The notes: generated by a model not told the origin, from the sequence alone. Shown: positions 28,721 to 36,195, numbered from the stretch's first letter. The stretch: DNA of 64,000 nt from Streptomyces sp. NBC_01314 (GCF_041435215.1 NZ_CP108394.1:8556001-8620000); one strand, 5' to 3'. Made by a program: numbers and translations.

Positions 28721-29952
28721 GGCCGCTCCAGGACGAGTGCGGTGTTGGCGCCCCCGAAGGCGGCGTTGATGGTGAGGGCCCGGCGGAGGTCGGCCTGCCG
28801 GGGCCGGTTCGGCACGTAGTCGAGGTCGCACTCCGGGTCCGCCCGCGTGAAGTTGGCGGTCGGCGGCAGTACACCGTCCATGAGGGCCAGCATCGTGATC
28901 ACGAACTCCACGACACCGGCCGCCTCCAGCAGATGGCCGGTGGTGCTCTTGGTGGAGCTGACCGGGATCGACTCGGCCCGCTCCGGGAGGGCGGCGCGCA
29001 GCCCCCGGGTCTCGGCGCCGTCGTTGTACTTGGTGCCGGTGCCATGGGCGTTGACATAGCCGAGGCCCGACCCGTCGGGGTCCCCGGCCAGCCGCAGCGC
29101 CTGCCGGGCCGCGCGGGCCAGGCCGACGCCCTCCGGGTGCGGCTGCGCGATGTGGTGGGCGTCGGTGGCCGCGCCCCAGCCGACCACGCCCGCCAGCGGG
29201 CGGGCCCCGCGCCGCCGCGCGTGCTCGGCGGACTCCAGCACCACGGCCGCGACCCCGTCGCCGAGCAGCAGTCCGGTGCGGTCGGCGCTGAACGGCCGCA
29301 CCATGCCGTCACGGGACAACGCCCGCCCCGAGTCGAACTTCCCGAACGTCTCCTCCTCCACGAGGTAGCCGCCGGCACACACCGCCACGTCGATCCGGCC
29401 GGACGAGATCAGCCGACAGGCGTGGATGATCGCAGCGGCGGAGGCGACACAGGCGTTGGTGAACGTGAGCCGGGGGCCGGTCAGTTCGAGGCCTCCGGCC
29501 AGCGACTCGGCGAGCCGGGCGGGGACGGCGTCGGCGAGCCGGACAGCCGCCGCGCCCCGGTCCCCGACGGCGCCGGCGTTCTCGTCGGCCCCCTGCACCG
29601 CCGCCGCGTCCCGCCAGTACCTGGTGATGCTCGTGCAGTCGCCCGCGATGCCCAGCAGGACCGCCGCCCCGGTGCCCCGGGGCAGGTCCGCCATGTCGAG
29701 GGCCTCCCTTCCGCAGCGTGCGAGGGCATGGCGCAGGGCCCAGTCCTCGACCGCGTCGGGGCCGTCGGGGGCGGCGGCGGCCATCGGCGTACGGTACGGG
29801 CCGGTGTCGAAGCGGGTGGTGGGGGCGAAGGAGGGGACGCCGGCGAAGACACCGCGGCGGAGGGCGTCCGCACCCGTGCCGAAGGCGGTGCGCACGCCGA
29901 ACCCCGTCACCGTCACGTCACCGGTCAACGCGGTCACCCCCCTCCACCGCAC
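28717..29952 (-). CDS. Beta-ketoacyl-ACP synthase (FabF/KS-alpha type)
   Basis: A 411-residue condensing enzyme with the full catalytic triad: Cys168 in TFTNACVASAAA, His303 in NAHGTGTKYND and His340 in KSTTGHLLEAAG. The C-terminus NAAFGGANTALVLE is typical of FabF and type II PKS KS-alpha. It should condense an aryl-acyl group with malonyl-ACP. It overlaps the second ACP gene by 35 bp if ATG 29952 is used; GTG at 29937 or TTG at 29931, both close behind a GGAGGGG box, are alternatives. It is directly followed by the Cys-less partner gene. Confidence 0.9.
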   Translation of the reverse strand: MRWRGVTALTGDVTVTGFGVRTAFGTGADALRRGVFAGVPSFAPTTRFDTGPYRTPMAAAAPDGPDAVEDWALRHALARCGREALDMADLPRGTGAAVLLGIAGDCTSITRYWRDAAAVQGADENAGAVGDRGAAAVRLADAVPARLAESLAGGLELTGPRLTFTNACVASAAAIIHACRLISSGRIDVAVCAGGYLVEEETFGKFDSGRALSRDGMVRPFSADRTGLLLGDGVAAVVLESAEHARRRGARPLAGVVGWGAATDAHHIAQPHPEGVGLARAARQALRLAGDPDGSGLGYVNAHGTGTKYNDGAETRGLRAALPERAESIPVSSTKSTTGHLLEAAGVVEFVITMLALMDGVLPPTANFTRADPECDLDYVPNRPRQADLRRALTINAAFGGANTALVLERP

Positions 29953-30235
29953 CCGCCCCGGCCGCGCTCAGGAACTCGGTGAGCCGGCGGAGCGAGGTCA
30001 GGCCCGCGATGTCCTCGTCGCCGGGCTCCACCACCAGGCCGTACCGCTCCTCCACCACATGCAGCAGCCACACCAACCCCAGGGAGTCCAGGACCAGTTC
30101 GGCGTCGTCGCCGAGGTCGTCCGGGACGCCGGGGAAGATCTTGCGGTCGGACAGCAGTTCCCGGACGGTGCCGGTGGTGATGACGGACGGCGCGGACGCT
30201 TCCGTGACCGGTGACGCGGGGGCGTCCGCGCTCAT
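29918..30235 (-). CDS. Acyl carrier protein 2
   Basis: A 105-residue carrier protein. The phosphopantetheine site is Ser51 in LVLDSLGLVWLL. An N-terminal Ala/Ser-rich extension of about 20 residues and a short C-terminal tail make it longer than typical discrete ACPs. The ATG overlaps the stop of the first ACP gene by 4 bp. It probably carries either the starter or the growing chain, with a division of labour between the two ACPs that cannot be assigned from sequence. Confidence 0.88.
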   Translation of the reverse strand: MSADAPASPVTEASAPSVITTGTVRELLSDRKIFPGVPDDLGDDAELVLDSLGLVWLLHVVEERYGLVVEPGDEDIAGLTSLRRLTEFLSAAGAGAVEGGDRVDR

Positions 30236-30507
30236 GCCTTCGCCCCGCGCCCGACGACCTCGGTGACCAGCCCGCCGAGGGTCAGCGAGGCCAACGGCTC
30301 GATGTCGGTGTCCGGGATCTCCACGCCGAACCGCGACTCCAGCCGCAGTGTGAGCTCGATCAGACTCAGGGAGTCCAGCTCCAGCCCGCCGACGGTCACC
30401 GGACTCTCGTCCGTGATGCCGTCACGGCTCAGCAGGATGTTCATCTCGTCGATGACGGTGGTCAGGACGAACTCACGGATCTCGGCGTCCAGTGTTGATG
30501 TGCTCAT
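30232..30507 (-). CDS. Acyl carrier protein 1
   Basis: A 91-residue discrete ACP with phosphopantetheine attachment Ser46 in GLELDSLSLIELT. The start is the ATG after a GGAG ribosome-binding site 9 bp away; the longer frame upstream is repeat sequence. The acidic helix II surface RLESRFGVEIPDTD is typical. It follows a 141-bp gap containing a hairpin, the only real gap in the operon, so a processing or attenuation point may precede the carrier-protein and ketosynthase genes. Confidence 0.9.
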   Translation of the reverse strand: MSTSTLDAEIREFVLTTVIDEMNILLSRDGITDESPVTVGGLELDSLSLIELTLRLESRFGVEIPDTDIEPLASLTLGGLVTEVVGRGAKA

Positions 30508-30543
30508 GATAAGTAGCTCCAGTGGGGGATCCAGCAAGATGTC

Positions 30544-30561
30544 CGCGCCCGAAGGGGCGCG
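30544..30561. repeat. Hairpin and dispersed repeat element inside the cluster operon
   Basis: CGCGCCC-GAAG-GGGCGCG forms a perfect 7-bp stem with a GAAG loop, followed by GGGAACCGCGCGACAAGCCA. The latter is a variant of the sequence in the large hairpin at 36159-36177. It lies between the aryl ligase and the first ACP gene and may attenuate or stabilise parts of the transcript. Confidence 0.6.
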
Positions 30562-30648
30562 GGGAACCGCGCGACAAGCCACGGACGACCCGAGGACGAC
30601 GACCGGCCGAAAGGCCCCCGGCCCGCCCAGCGGCTCGACCGGGCGGCA

Positions 30649-32061
30649 CTACCCGGCGCAGCGCTCGCGCAACGTCGCCGCCTGGCGGACCAGCTTCCCG
30701 TTCGACGTGCGGGGCAGGGCCTCCATCAGCCGGATCACGCGGGGCAGCTTGTAGTCGGCCAGCCGCTCCCGGCACCAGCGCAGCAACTCCTCCGCCGACG
30801 GGCTCCCGGCCCCGGCGGCGACCGCCACGTACGCCTCGGTCACGTCCTCGTGGACCAAAACCGCCTGTTCGACGGCCGGGTGCGCGCGGAGCACGTGCTC
30901 GACCTCGGTGAGGTCGACCTTGAGGCCGCCGATGACGACGAGGGAGTCGGTGCGACCGCCCACGGTGACCGTTCCGTCGGCGCCGACCGTGGCTCGGTCA
31001 CGGGTGTGCAGCCAGCCGTCCGTGTACTGGGTGCCGCCCGAGTCGAAGAGATACGGCGACTCGCCGAGCGCGACGTCCAGTTCGCCATGGTGCTCCCGGA
31101 CCAGCAGACCAGGCGCGGGCCGCCCGACCGAGGGCCGCAGTGTGCCGCCGACGTCGATGGCGACGATGCCGGTCTCGGTGGTGCCGTAGGCCTCGCCGAC
31201 CGTGACGCCGTACCGTTCGGCGAACCGCGCGGCGACCTCGGGGGGCATCAGCTCGCCGCCCGAGACGGCGGTCCGCAGCGCGGGCAGCTCGGGCGGATCG
31301 AGGGCGGCGGCGAGCAGTTCGTAGTGCATCGGCACCCCGAACAGGGTGGTGATCCGGTGGTCGGCCGAGGTCCGCAGGATGTCGCGGGCCGAGACCCGGG
31401 GCGCGAAGACCACGGAGACACCCGCCGCCAGCGAGTGCAGCAGCCCGCCGAGCAGTCCGAAGCTGTGCGCCGTGGAGCTGAGCAGCAGCAGCCGGTCGCC
31501 CTCGCCGGGCATGCCGGCAACGGCCGCGAACGACTCGATCTCGGCGGCGATCGACCCGGCGGTCCTGCCGATCACCTTCGGCCGTCCGGTGGAGCCCGAG
31601 CTGAACTGGACCAGCCGGTGTTCGCCGTCGGCCGGCCGCCCGGCCCTGCGGCACTCGGTGGCGACCTCGTACTCGGACCGGAAGCCGAACGCCGCCCGGA
31701 CGTTGGACCCGGCCCGGACCATGAACTGCGGACGGCAGGTGGCGCAGAGCGCGTCCACCTCGGCGGGTTTCAGCCGGAAGTCGAACAGCATCACCTGCGC
31801 GCCCAGCCGCCACAGCGCGAGCAGTACCTCGACCTGGGTGAAACTGGGCGGCGTCCGCAGCCCCACCGTGCTGCCGGGCCCGATGTCGTAGCCGGCGAAC
31901 ACGGCGGCCTGCTTGGCCACCCGCTCCCGTAACTCGCCCCGGCCGACGGTCTCCCGCTGATGCGTCAGGTACGGCAGGCCGTCGTCCCGTGCGTCGAACA
32001 GCCGCTGGACCAGGACGCCCATCCCGTCCTCACCGGCCGCGGCCGCCACGAGTTCGCCCAT
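30649..32061 (-). CDS. Aryl-adenylating ligase (AMP-dependent synthetase)
   Basis: A 470-residue ANL-superfamily enzyme. The P-loop is VQFSSGSTGRPKV (151-163), the A5 motif YGTTETGI, then TDGWLHTRDRATV and GGRTDSLVVIGGLKVD, and catalytic Lys456 in RTSNGKLVRQ. Position directly after the two 3,4-AHBA biosynthesis genes suggests that it activates 3-amino-4-hydroxybenzoate and loads it on one of the ACPs, or on CoA. Leu44 is encoded by TTA (31932-31930 on the minus strand), a bldA-dependent codon. It lies 6 bp after the cyclase gene. Confidence 0.85.
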   Translation of the reverse strand: MGELVAAAAGEDGMGVLVQRLFDARDDGLPYLTHQRETVGRGELRERVAKQAAVFAGYDIGPGSTVGLRTPPSFTQVEVLLALWRLGAQVMLFDFRLKPAEVDALCATCRPQFMVRAGSNVRAAFGFRSEYEVATECRRAGRPADGEHRLVQFSSGSTGRPKVIGRTAGSIAAEIESFAAVAGMPGEGDRLLLLSSTAHSFGLLGGLLHSLAAGVSVVFAPRVSARDILRTSADHRITTLFGVPMHYELLAAALDPPELPALRTAVSGGELMPPEVAARFAERYGVTVGEAYGTTETGIVAIDVGGTLRPSVGRPAPGLLVREHHGELDVALGESPYLFDSGGTQYTDGWLHTRDRATVGADGTVTVGGRTDSLVVIGGLKVDLTEVEHVLRAHPAVEQAVLVHEDVTEAYVAVAAGAGSPSAEELLRWCRERLADYKLPRVIRLMEALPRTSNGKLVRQAATLRERCAG

Positions 32062-32067
32062 GACGCC

Positions 32068-33306
32068 TCAGACCTCCTTGCAGAACTCGCCGATGGGCAG
32101 GCCCACGTGGCGCTTGTCCTGCGCCAGATAGCCGAGCAGCTCGTCGCCCGTCCGCAACTCGGTGACGTTGAGGACCTTGCCGCCCGGTCCGAGCACCCGT
32201 ACGTGCCAGTCGTCCTGCACGGTCAGGCTCACCAGCCGCCCGTCCTCCGCGTGGGTACGGATCTCCAGCAGCGGCCGGGACTCCAGCTTGGCCCGCCCGA
32301 CCACCACCCGCCGGGTGCGGCCGTCGGCGCCGACCGCCAGCAGGACGCTGCCGGAGCCGACCTCGCTGAGGTAGCTGGTGCGGTTGTCGGGGCCCAGCGT
32401 GTACGAGTGCAGGGCGCCGGCGTTGACCCGGAACGGCCGGGTCGGCATGTACGGCAGCGGGTGCGTCTCGCTGCAGCAGAGCACGAAACCGGACGAGTAC
32501 GAGCCGACGAGAATGCCCTCGTCCTCCTCGAAGTGCGAGCAGGTGTCCACACACACCCGGTCGCCGAGCCCGACGTGCCGGATGCTCTCCACCGTCAGCG
32601 TGGACAGCTCCAGCTGCGGTGTCGTCGCCTCCAGCAGACGGGCCAGCGCGAACACGTCGTCGGCGCCGCGGGGCGTGAACAGGATGCCGTCCGAGCCGCG
32701 TTCGAGCACGTCGAAGACGATGGCCGCCTCCTCCAGGTCCCCGACGACCGTCACCAGCTTGCCCTCGGCCGACTCGGCCGCCGCGAGCACGATCTCCAGC
32801 GGGATCTTCGTCGGATCGGCGAAGTGGATCAGCGTGTACGGCAGTGCCATCGCGCCCACGCACGACAGCTGGAGGGTGCGGTCGTCCCGTACGTCGACGA
32901 ATCCGGCGACGGGCGTACGGCTGCCCGGCTCACCCGTGGCGGGCGCACGGGTGGCGGCCCGGTTCTCCGCGGCGAGGGCGTCCAGCTCGTCCTGGGTGGT
33001 GAACTTCCGCAGTACGACGTCGATCCCGGTGCCGGCGAGGGCCTCGCCGGGGCCGGAGGGCGCGGCGTCGCCCGTGCCCTTGGTCTCCTTGCCCCCCTTG
33101 TCGGAGCCCTTCTCACCGGCCTTCCTCGCGACCGGGGCGGTCGGCTCCCCGGACACCAGCACCCGGGTCACCGTCGGCGGCAGCGTCCCCAGCAACGCGG
33201 CGTCGGCGGAGACCACTCCGGCCATCCGGGCGTGGACGGCAGCGTCCACCACCGCCTGGAGCTGCGGACGGGGGACTTCACGGAGATCGATCCACGCGAA
33301 TCTCAT
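32068..33306 (-). CDS. 3-amino-4-hydroxybenzoate synthase, GriH-like (3-dehydroquinate synthase II family)
   Basis: A 412-residue member of the archaeal-type dehydroquinate synthase (DHQS II) family. Recognisable segments are MRFAWIDLRE at the N-terminus, LSTLTVESIRHVGLGDRVCVDTCS, GSYSSGFVLCCSETHPLPYMPTRPFRVNAGALHSY and the C-terminal TVQDDWHVRVLG. In grixazone biosynthesis GriH cyclises and aromatises the C7 amino-keto sugar phosphate made by GriI into 3-amino-4-hydroxybenzoate; adjacency to the GriI-type gene makes that role very likely here. A Lys/Gly/Glu-rich insertion at about 62-90 is unlike the core. The ATG overlaps the aldolase stop by 4 bp. Confidence 0.92.
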   Translation of the reverse strand: MRFAWIDLREVPRPQLQAVVDAAVHARMAGVVSADAALLGTLPPTVTRVLVSGEPTAPVARKAGEKGSDKGGKETKGTGDAAPSGPGEALAGTGIDVVLRKFTTQDELDALAAENRAATRAPATGEPGSRTPVAGFVDVRDDRTLQLSCVGAMALPYTLIHFADPTKIPLEIVLAAAESAEGKLVTVVGDLEEAAIVFDVLERGSDGILFTPRGADDVFALARLLEATTPQLELSTLTVESIRHVGLGDRVCVDTCSHFEEDEGILVGSYSSGFVLCCSETHPLPYMPTRPFRVNAGALHSYTLGPDNRTSYLSEVGSGSVLLAVGADGRTRRVVVGRAKLESRPLLEIRTHAEDGRLVSLTVQDDWHVRVLGPGGKVLNVTELRTGDELLGYLAQDKRHVGLPIGEFCKEV

Positions 33307-34136
33307 GCGACACCTGCCACGATCGTCGAGTAAGGGGTATGGGTTGTCATGTTCATGTGATCACGGAGGTCGTCGTCGGCGTGTCCGTGCACCACCGCGG
33401 CGAGCCGCGACACCAGGGAGGCGGGGTTGGGGGAGGAGAAGATCCGGCGGCCGACGGCGAGTCCCCGGCAGCCCGCCGCCATCACGGCGGTGCCGTACTC
33501 GATGAGGTCGGAGCCGTCCGGTGGACCGCCGGCCGCGAGGACGGGGATGGGGCTGTGGGCCACCACCTCGGCCATCCGGTCGAGCGGCAGGGCGACGGTG
33601 GTCTTCACCATGTCGGCGCCCAGATCGGCGGCGACGTTCACGACGTGCGCGAGGAGAACGGGATCGTGCGGGTTCTCGATCCGGGGGCCGCGCGGATAGA
33701 CCATCGCGATCAGCGGCATGCCCCAGGTGTCGCACGAACGGGCCACCGCGCCCAGGTCGGCGAGCTGCCGCCCCTCGGTGTCCGAGCCGATGTTCACATG
33801 GACGCTGACAGCGTCCGCGCCGAGTGCCACCGCCTCCTCGACATCGCCGACCAGCACCTTGGCGTCGACATCGGCGGAACAGGCCGTACTGGCGCTCAGA
33901 TGCACCACCAGCGCGCAGTTCCTGAGGAGGTCAGGGGCGAGCGTGCGGGCGCGTCCCTTGTGGACGATGATCCCGTCGGCCCCGCCGGCCACCAGCTCCC
34001 TCAGCAGGTTCTCCCACTGGCCCGCAGGGGCGACCGGACCGTCCGAAACACTGTGGTCGAGCGGAATGAGCAAATGCCGGTCGTCGCCGGTCAGCGAAAG
34101 TCTTCTCCAGCGTAATGGCTTGCCAGTTTTCAGCAT
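33303..34136 (-). CDS. GriI-like aldolase for 3,4-AHBA (aspartate semialdehyde + DHAP)
   Basis: A 277-residue class I aldolase of the DeoC/FbaB-like family. The phosphate/substrate motif IPLDHSVSDGP is at 24-34, Tyr147 lies in AMVYPRG, the Schiff-base Lys178 is in ADMVKTT, and GLAVGRRIF is near the end. In grixazone biosynthesis GriI condenses aspartate semialdehyde with dihydroxyacetone phosphate into the C7 precursor of 3-amino-4-hydroxybenzoate. The start is ATG 34136; the frame extends 50 codons upstream into AT-richer promoter DNA without similarity. Leu8 is a TTA codon (34115-34113), so bldA dependence is built into the first gene of the operon. Confidence 0.92.
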   Translation of the reverse strand: MLKTGKPLRWRRLSLTGDDRHLLIPLDHSVSDGPVAPAGQWENLLRELVAGGADGIIVHKGRARTLAPDLLRNCALVVHLSASTACSADVDAKVLVGDVEEAVALGADAVSVHVNIGSDTEGRQLADLGAVARSCDTWGMPLIAMVYPRGPRIENPHDPVLLAHVVNVAADLGADMVKTTVALPLDRMAEVVAHSPIPVLAAGGPPDGSDLIEYGTAVMAAGCRGLAVGRRIFSSPNPASLVSRLAAVVHGHADDDLRDHMNMTTHTPYSTIVAGVA

Positions 34137-34420
34137 GGGTAATGCGCCTTCCCGGCTCTGCGGGCCGCATTTCAGAAAGTCGAACCGCGACGACCCGATG
34201 CGGTCTCCATGTCCGAAAAACGATGGTCGTAGAACTTTCAAGTTCTGCCGGACTTCAGCATTTCGTGGGTGATCGGGTGTTGGCAAGGCGTGACCATCGG
34301 CAAATTTTTATGCGCGTGAACACATAGATATTTGATAGCGACTTGACAGGATCCCCCGGGTTGACGGCGTCCGAGGGTGGTGTTCGTGGTGCATTCTGGC
34401 GACCTGTCCCCACGCATAGC

Positions 34421-34450
34421 GGGATCACATGGGATTACCTGGGATTACCC
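34421..34450. promoter_or_regulatory. Three tandem 10-bp repeats, candidate operator
   Basis: GGGATCACAT, GGGATTACCT and GGGATTACCC follow each other without gaps, matching GGGATYACNY. One copy per helical turn puts all on the same DNA face. The flanks AGCGGG and CCCGCT are inverted to each other. It lies in the divergent region, so a regulator could control the cluster and the transporter together. Confidence 0.5.
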
Positions 34451-34519
34451 GCTTTAAATGTCGTTGTCGCGTGTAATCGACGCTTACTCTGCCATCGAAA
34501 TGATTCGACGAACATCTCC

Positions 34520-34537
34520 GGTCGGTCTTTTCCGACC
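34520..34537. promoter_or_regulatory. Small hairpin/operator in divergent region
   Basis: GGTCGG (34520-34525) and CCGACC (34532-34537) form a 6-bp stem with loop TCTTTT, just upstream of the transporter promoter -35 box. It may be an operator rather than a terminator. Confidence 0.35.
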
Positions 34538-34542
34538 CTTCC

Positions 34543-34572
34543 TTGTGGGAATCGAATTTCCCGGCCTAGGGT
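34543..34572 (+). promoter_or_regulatory. Candidate promoter of MHS transporter gene
   Basis: TTGTGG (34543-34548) and TAGGGT (34567-34572) are separated by 18 bp, close to the Streptomyces vegetative consensus. The start codon is about 85 bp further on. Confidence 0.5.
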
Positions 34573-34662
34573 GACATCCGCACTCCGGTTCGTGTTTCAT
34601 GCGTGGCCGTCCCCATCTGGGCCCGGACCATTCGTGTCCGGGCGTACCGGAAGTGAGCCCTC

Positions 34663-36027
34663 ATGCCCGAATCCCCCTCCGAGACCGTCGCCGAGGCCGT
34701 GGGCCCCGCACAGGTCGCGTTACCGTCCTCGTCGCCGGCCGAGCCGAGCAAGGCCCCCAAGGTCGCCGCCGCCAGCCTCATCGGCACGACGATCGAGTAC
34801 TACGACTTCGCCGTCTACGGCACGGCCTCCGCACTCGTCCTCGGACCCGCGTTCTTCCCCTCCGGCAACGCGACCGTCTCCACCCTCGCCGCGTTCCTCA
34901 CCTTCGCGGCGGCCTTCCTGTCCCGTCCCCTCGGCGTCATCCTGTTCGGCACGATCGGCGACCGGCTGGGCCGCCGGCGAGCCCTGGTCGCGTCCCTCCT
35001 GCTCATGGGCGTCGCGACGGTCGGCGTCGGCCTGCTCCCGACCTACGAGAGCGCCGGACTCCTCGCCCCCGTCCTCCTGGTGACCCTCCGGCTGCTGCAG
35101 GGCGTCAGCATGGGCGGCGAGTGGGGCGGCGCGGTCCTGCTGGCCGCCGAGCACGCCCCGCCCGGTCGCCGCGCGCTGTACGCCGCCGTCCCGAACGTCG
35201 GCCCCTCCCTCGGCTTCCTGCTCTCCAGCGCCGTCATCCTCCCCACCCTCAACATCGTGGGCCGCGACGGCTTCACCGAATGGGCCTGGCGCGTGCCGTT
35301 CCTGCTCAGCGCGGTGCTCGTGCTGGTCGGGCTGTGGGTGCGGACGACGGTGTCGGAGTCGCCGGTGTTCAAGGGCTCGTCCTCGGCGGCGGAGTCCGAG
35401 GCGTCACCCGCGGCGCGCTTCCCGCTCGGTGCGCTCATCTCGCGGTACCCCGGCCGGCTGCTGCTCGGCACGGGCGCGGCGATCGGCGGCTCGGCCGTGT
35501 ACTACCTGACGATCGTCTACAGCCTGTCCTACGGGCCGAAGTCGCTCGGCATCCCCCAGAACACGATGCTCACCGCCGCGAGCGTCGGGGCGGCGGCCGG
35601 GATCGCGATCACCCTGCCCGTCGCCCGGCTCGCCGACCGGATCGGACGCCGGCCGGTCATGCTGACGGGCGCGGCCGGCTGCGTCGTGTGGGCCGTCCCC
35701 ATGTACGCGTCCCTCAGCTCGGGCAACGCGCTCGTCATCACCGGTGCGTACACCGTCGGGCTCATGCTGCTCGCCGTGATGTTCTCCCCGGTGGCGGCGT
35801 TTCTCGCGGAGCTGTTCCCGGCGAGGTTGCGCTACACCGGGGCGTCGGCGGCGTTCATCCTGGCCAACACGCTGGGCGGCGGCTTCGCTCCGCTCGTCGC
35901 GACGTGGTTGAACAGCCAGTGGTCGTCGCCGCTGGTGCTCGGCTTCTACACGGGTGGGTTGTGCCTGGTGAGCCTGCTGTGCCTGCTGGCGCTGCCGGAG
36001 ACCCGCGGGGAGGAGTTCACCGCCTGA
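34663..36027 (+). CDS. MFS transporter, metabolite:H+ symporter (MHS) type
   Basis: A 454-residue transporter of the MHS group (relatives move shikimate, citrate, proline/betaine or aromatic acids). SLIGTTIEYYDFAVYGTASAL is the group hallmark near residue 38, followed by FGTIGDRLGRRRALV, the LRLLQGVSMGGEWGGAVLL signature and RLADRIGRRPVML. Twelve helices are expected. Leu20 is encoded by TTA (34720-34722), so its translation should need bldA, as for two cluster genes that it faces divergently. Uptake or export of an aromatic acid linked to the cluster is possible but not shown. Confidence 0.87.
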   Translation: MPESPSETVAEAVGPAQVALPSSSPAEPSKAPKVAAASLIGTTIEYYDFAVYGTASALVLGPAFFPSGNATVSTLAAFLTFAAAFLSRPLGVILFGTIGDRLGRRRALVASLLLMGVATVGVGLLPTYESAGLLAPVLLVTLRLLQGVSMGGEWGGAVLLAAEHAPPGRRALYAAVPNVGPSLGFLLSSAVILPTLNIVGRDGFTEWAWRVPFLLSAVLVLVGLWVRTTVSESPVFKGSSSAAESEASPAARFPLGALISRYPGRLLLGTGAAIGGSAVYYLTIVYSLSYGPKSLGIPQNTMLTAASVGAAAGIAITLPVARLADRIGRRPVMLTGAAGCVVWAVPMYASLSSGNALVITGAYTVGLMLLAVMFSPVAAFLAELFPARLRYTGASAAFILANTLGGGFAPLVATWLNSQWSSPLVLGFYTGGLCLVSLLCLLALPETRGEEFTA

Positions 36028-36053
36028 GAGCCGAGAGCCGAGAGCCGAGAGCC
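36026..36053 (+). repeat. Four tandem 7-bp repeats over the stop codon
   Basis: Four perfect copies of GAGAGCC begin inside the stop codon of the MHS transporter gene. Replication slippage is the simplest cause. Confidence 0.7.
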
Positions 36054-36075
36054 GGGAGGGTCGCGGTTCGCCGAC

Positions 36076-36195
36076 GGGTGCGGGTGGGTGGGGCTGGCAG
36101 CGCAGTTCCCCGGACCGCTGAAAGACGAAAGGCACGGGATGCGGCCCGTGCCTTTCAGGGGGAACTGCGCGACCAGCCCCCACCCACCCGCACCC
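36076..36195. repeat. Long inverted repeat (about 120 nt) between converging genes
   Basis: Three stacked stems are visible: GGGTGCGGGTGGGTGGGG with the facing CCCCACCCACCCGCACCC (36076-36097 and 36173-36195), CGCAGTTCCCC with GGGGAACTGCG (36101-36111 and 36159-36169), and AAAGGCACGGG with CCCGTGCCTTT (36128-36138 and 36145-36155). It lies between the MHS gene and pgl, which converge, and probably acts as a bidirectional terminator. Part of it matches the repeat at 30560-30580. Confidence 0.75.

Larger units (their letters stand above)
21995..34136 (-). other. Biosynthetic gene cluster: 3,4-AHBA formation plus discrete KS/ACP/KR polyketide machinery
   Basis: Thirteen genes run on the minus strand from the GriI-type aldolase (33303-34136) to the ketoreductase (21995-22714). 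Apart from one 141-bp gap before the first ACP gene, neighbours overlap or lie within 6 bp, so the whole set looks like one polycistron. Two enzymes for 3-amino-4-hydroxybenzoate are followed by an aryl ligase, two carrier proteins, a ketosynthase pair, a second ligase, an unknown protein, an SDR, a broken FAD protein, an exporter and a ketoreductase. Inference: an amino-hydroxyphenyl starter is loaded on an ACP and extended with malonyl units, giving a cinnamate- or pentadienoate-like acid or amide. No pathway-specific regulator, thioesterase or clear dehydratase is seen. Confidence 0.8.
34137..34662. promoter_or_regulatory. 526-bp divergent intergenic region with AT-rich core
   Basis: No gene is seen. 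It is the divergent control region between the cluster operon (minus) and the MHS transporter (plus). GC content is visibly lower than elsewhere, especially 34290-34345 and 34440-34560. It contains three tandem 10-bp repeats, a small hairpin and a plus-strand promoter, listed separately. I could not settle a minus-strand promoter for the cluster. Confidence 0.6.

Noticed and set aside
34137..34286. N-terminal extension of the aldolase (50 extra codons)
   Set aside because: The extra part lies in AT-richer promoter DNA, has no family similarity, and the ATG at 34136 gives the usual family length.
36026..36053. Short tandem repeats as a possible CRISPR array
   Set aside because: The units are 7 bp without spacers, and no cas genes are near.
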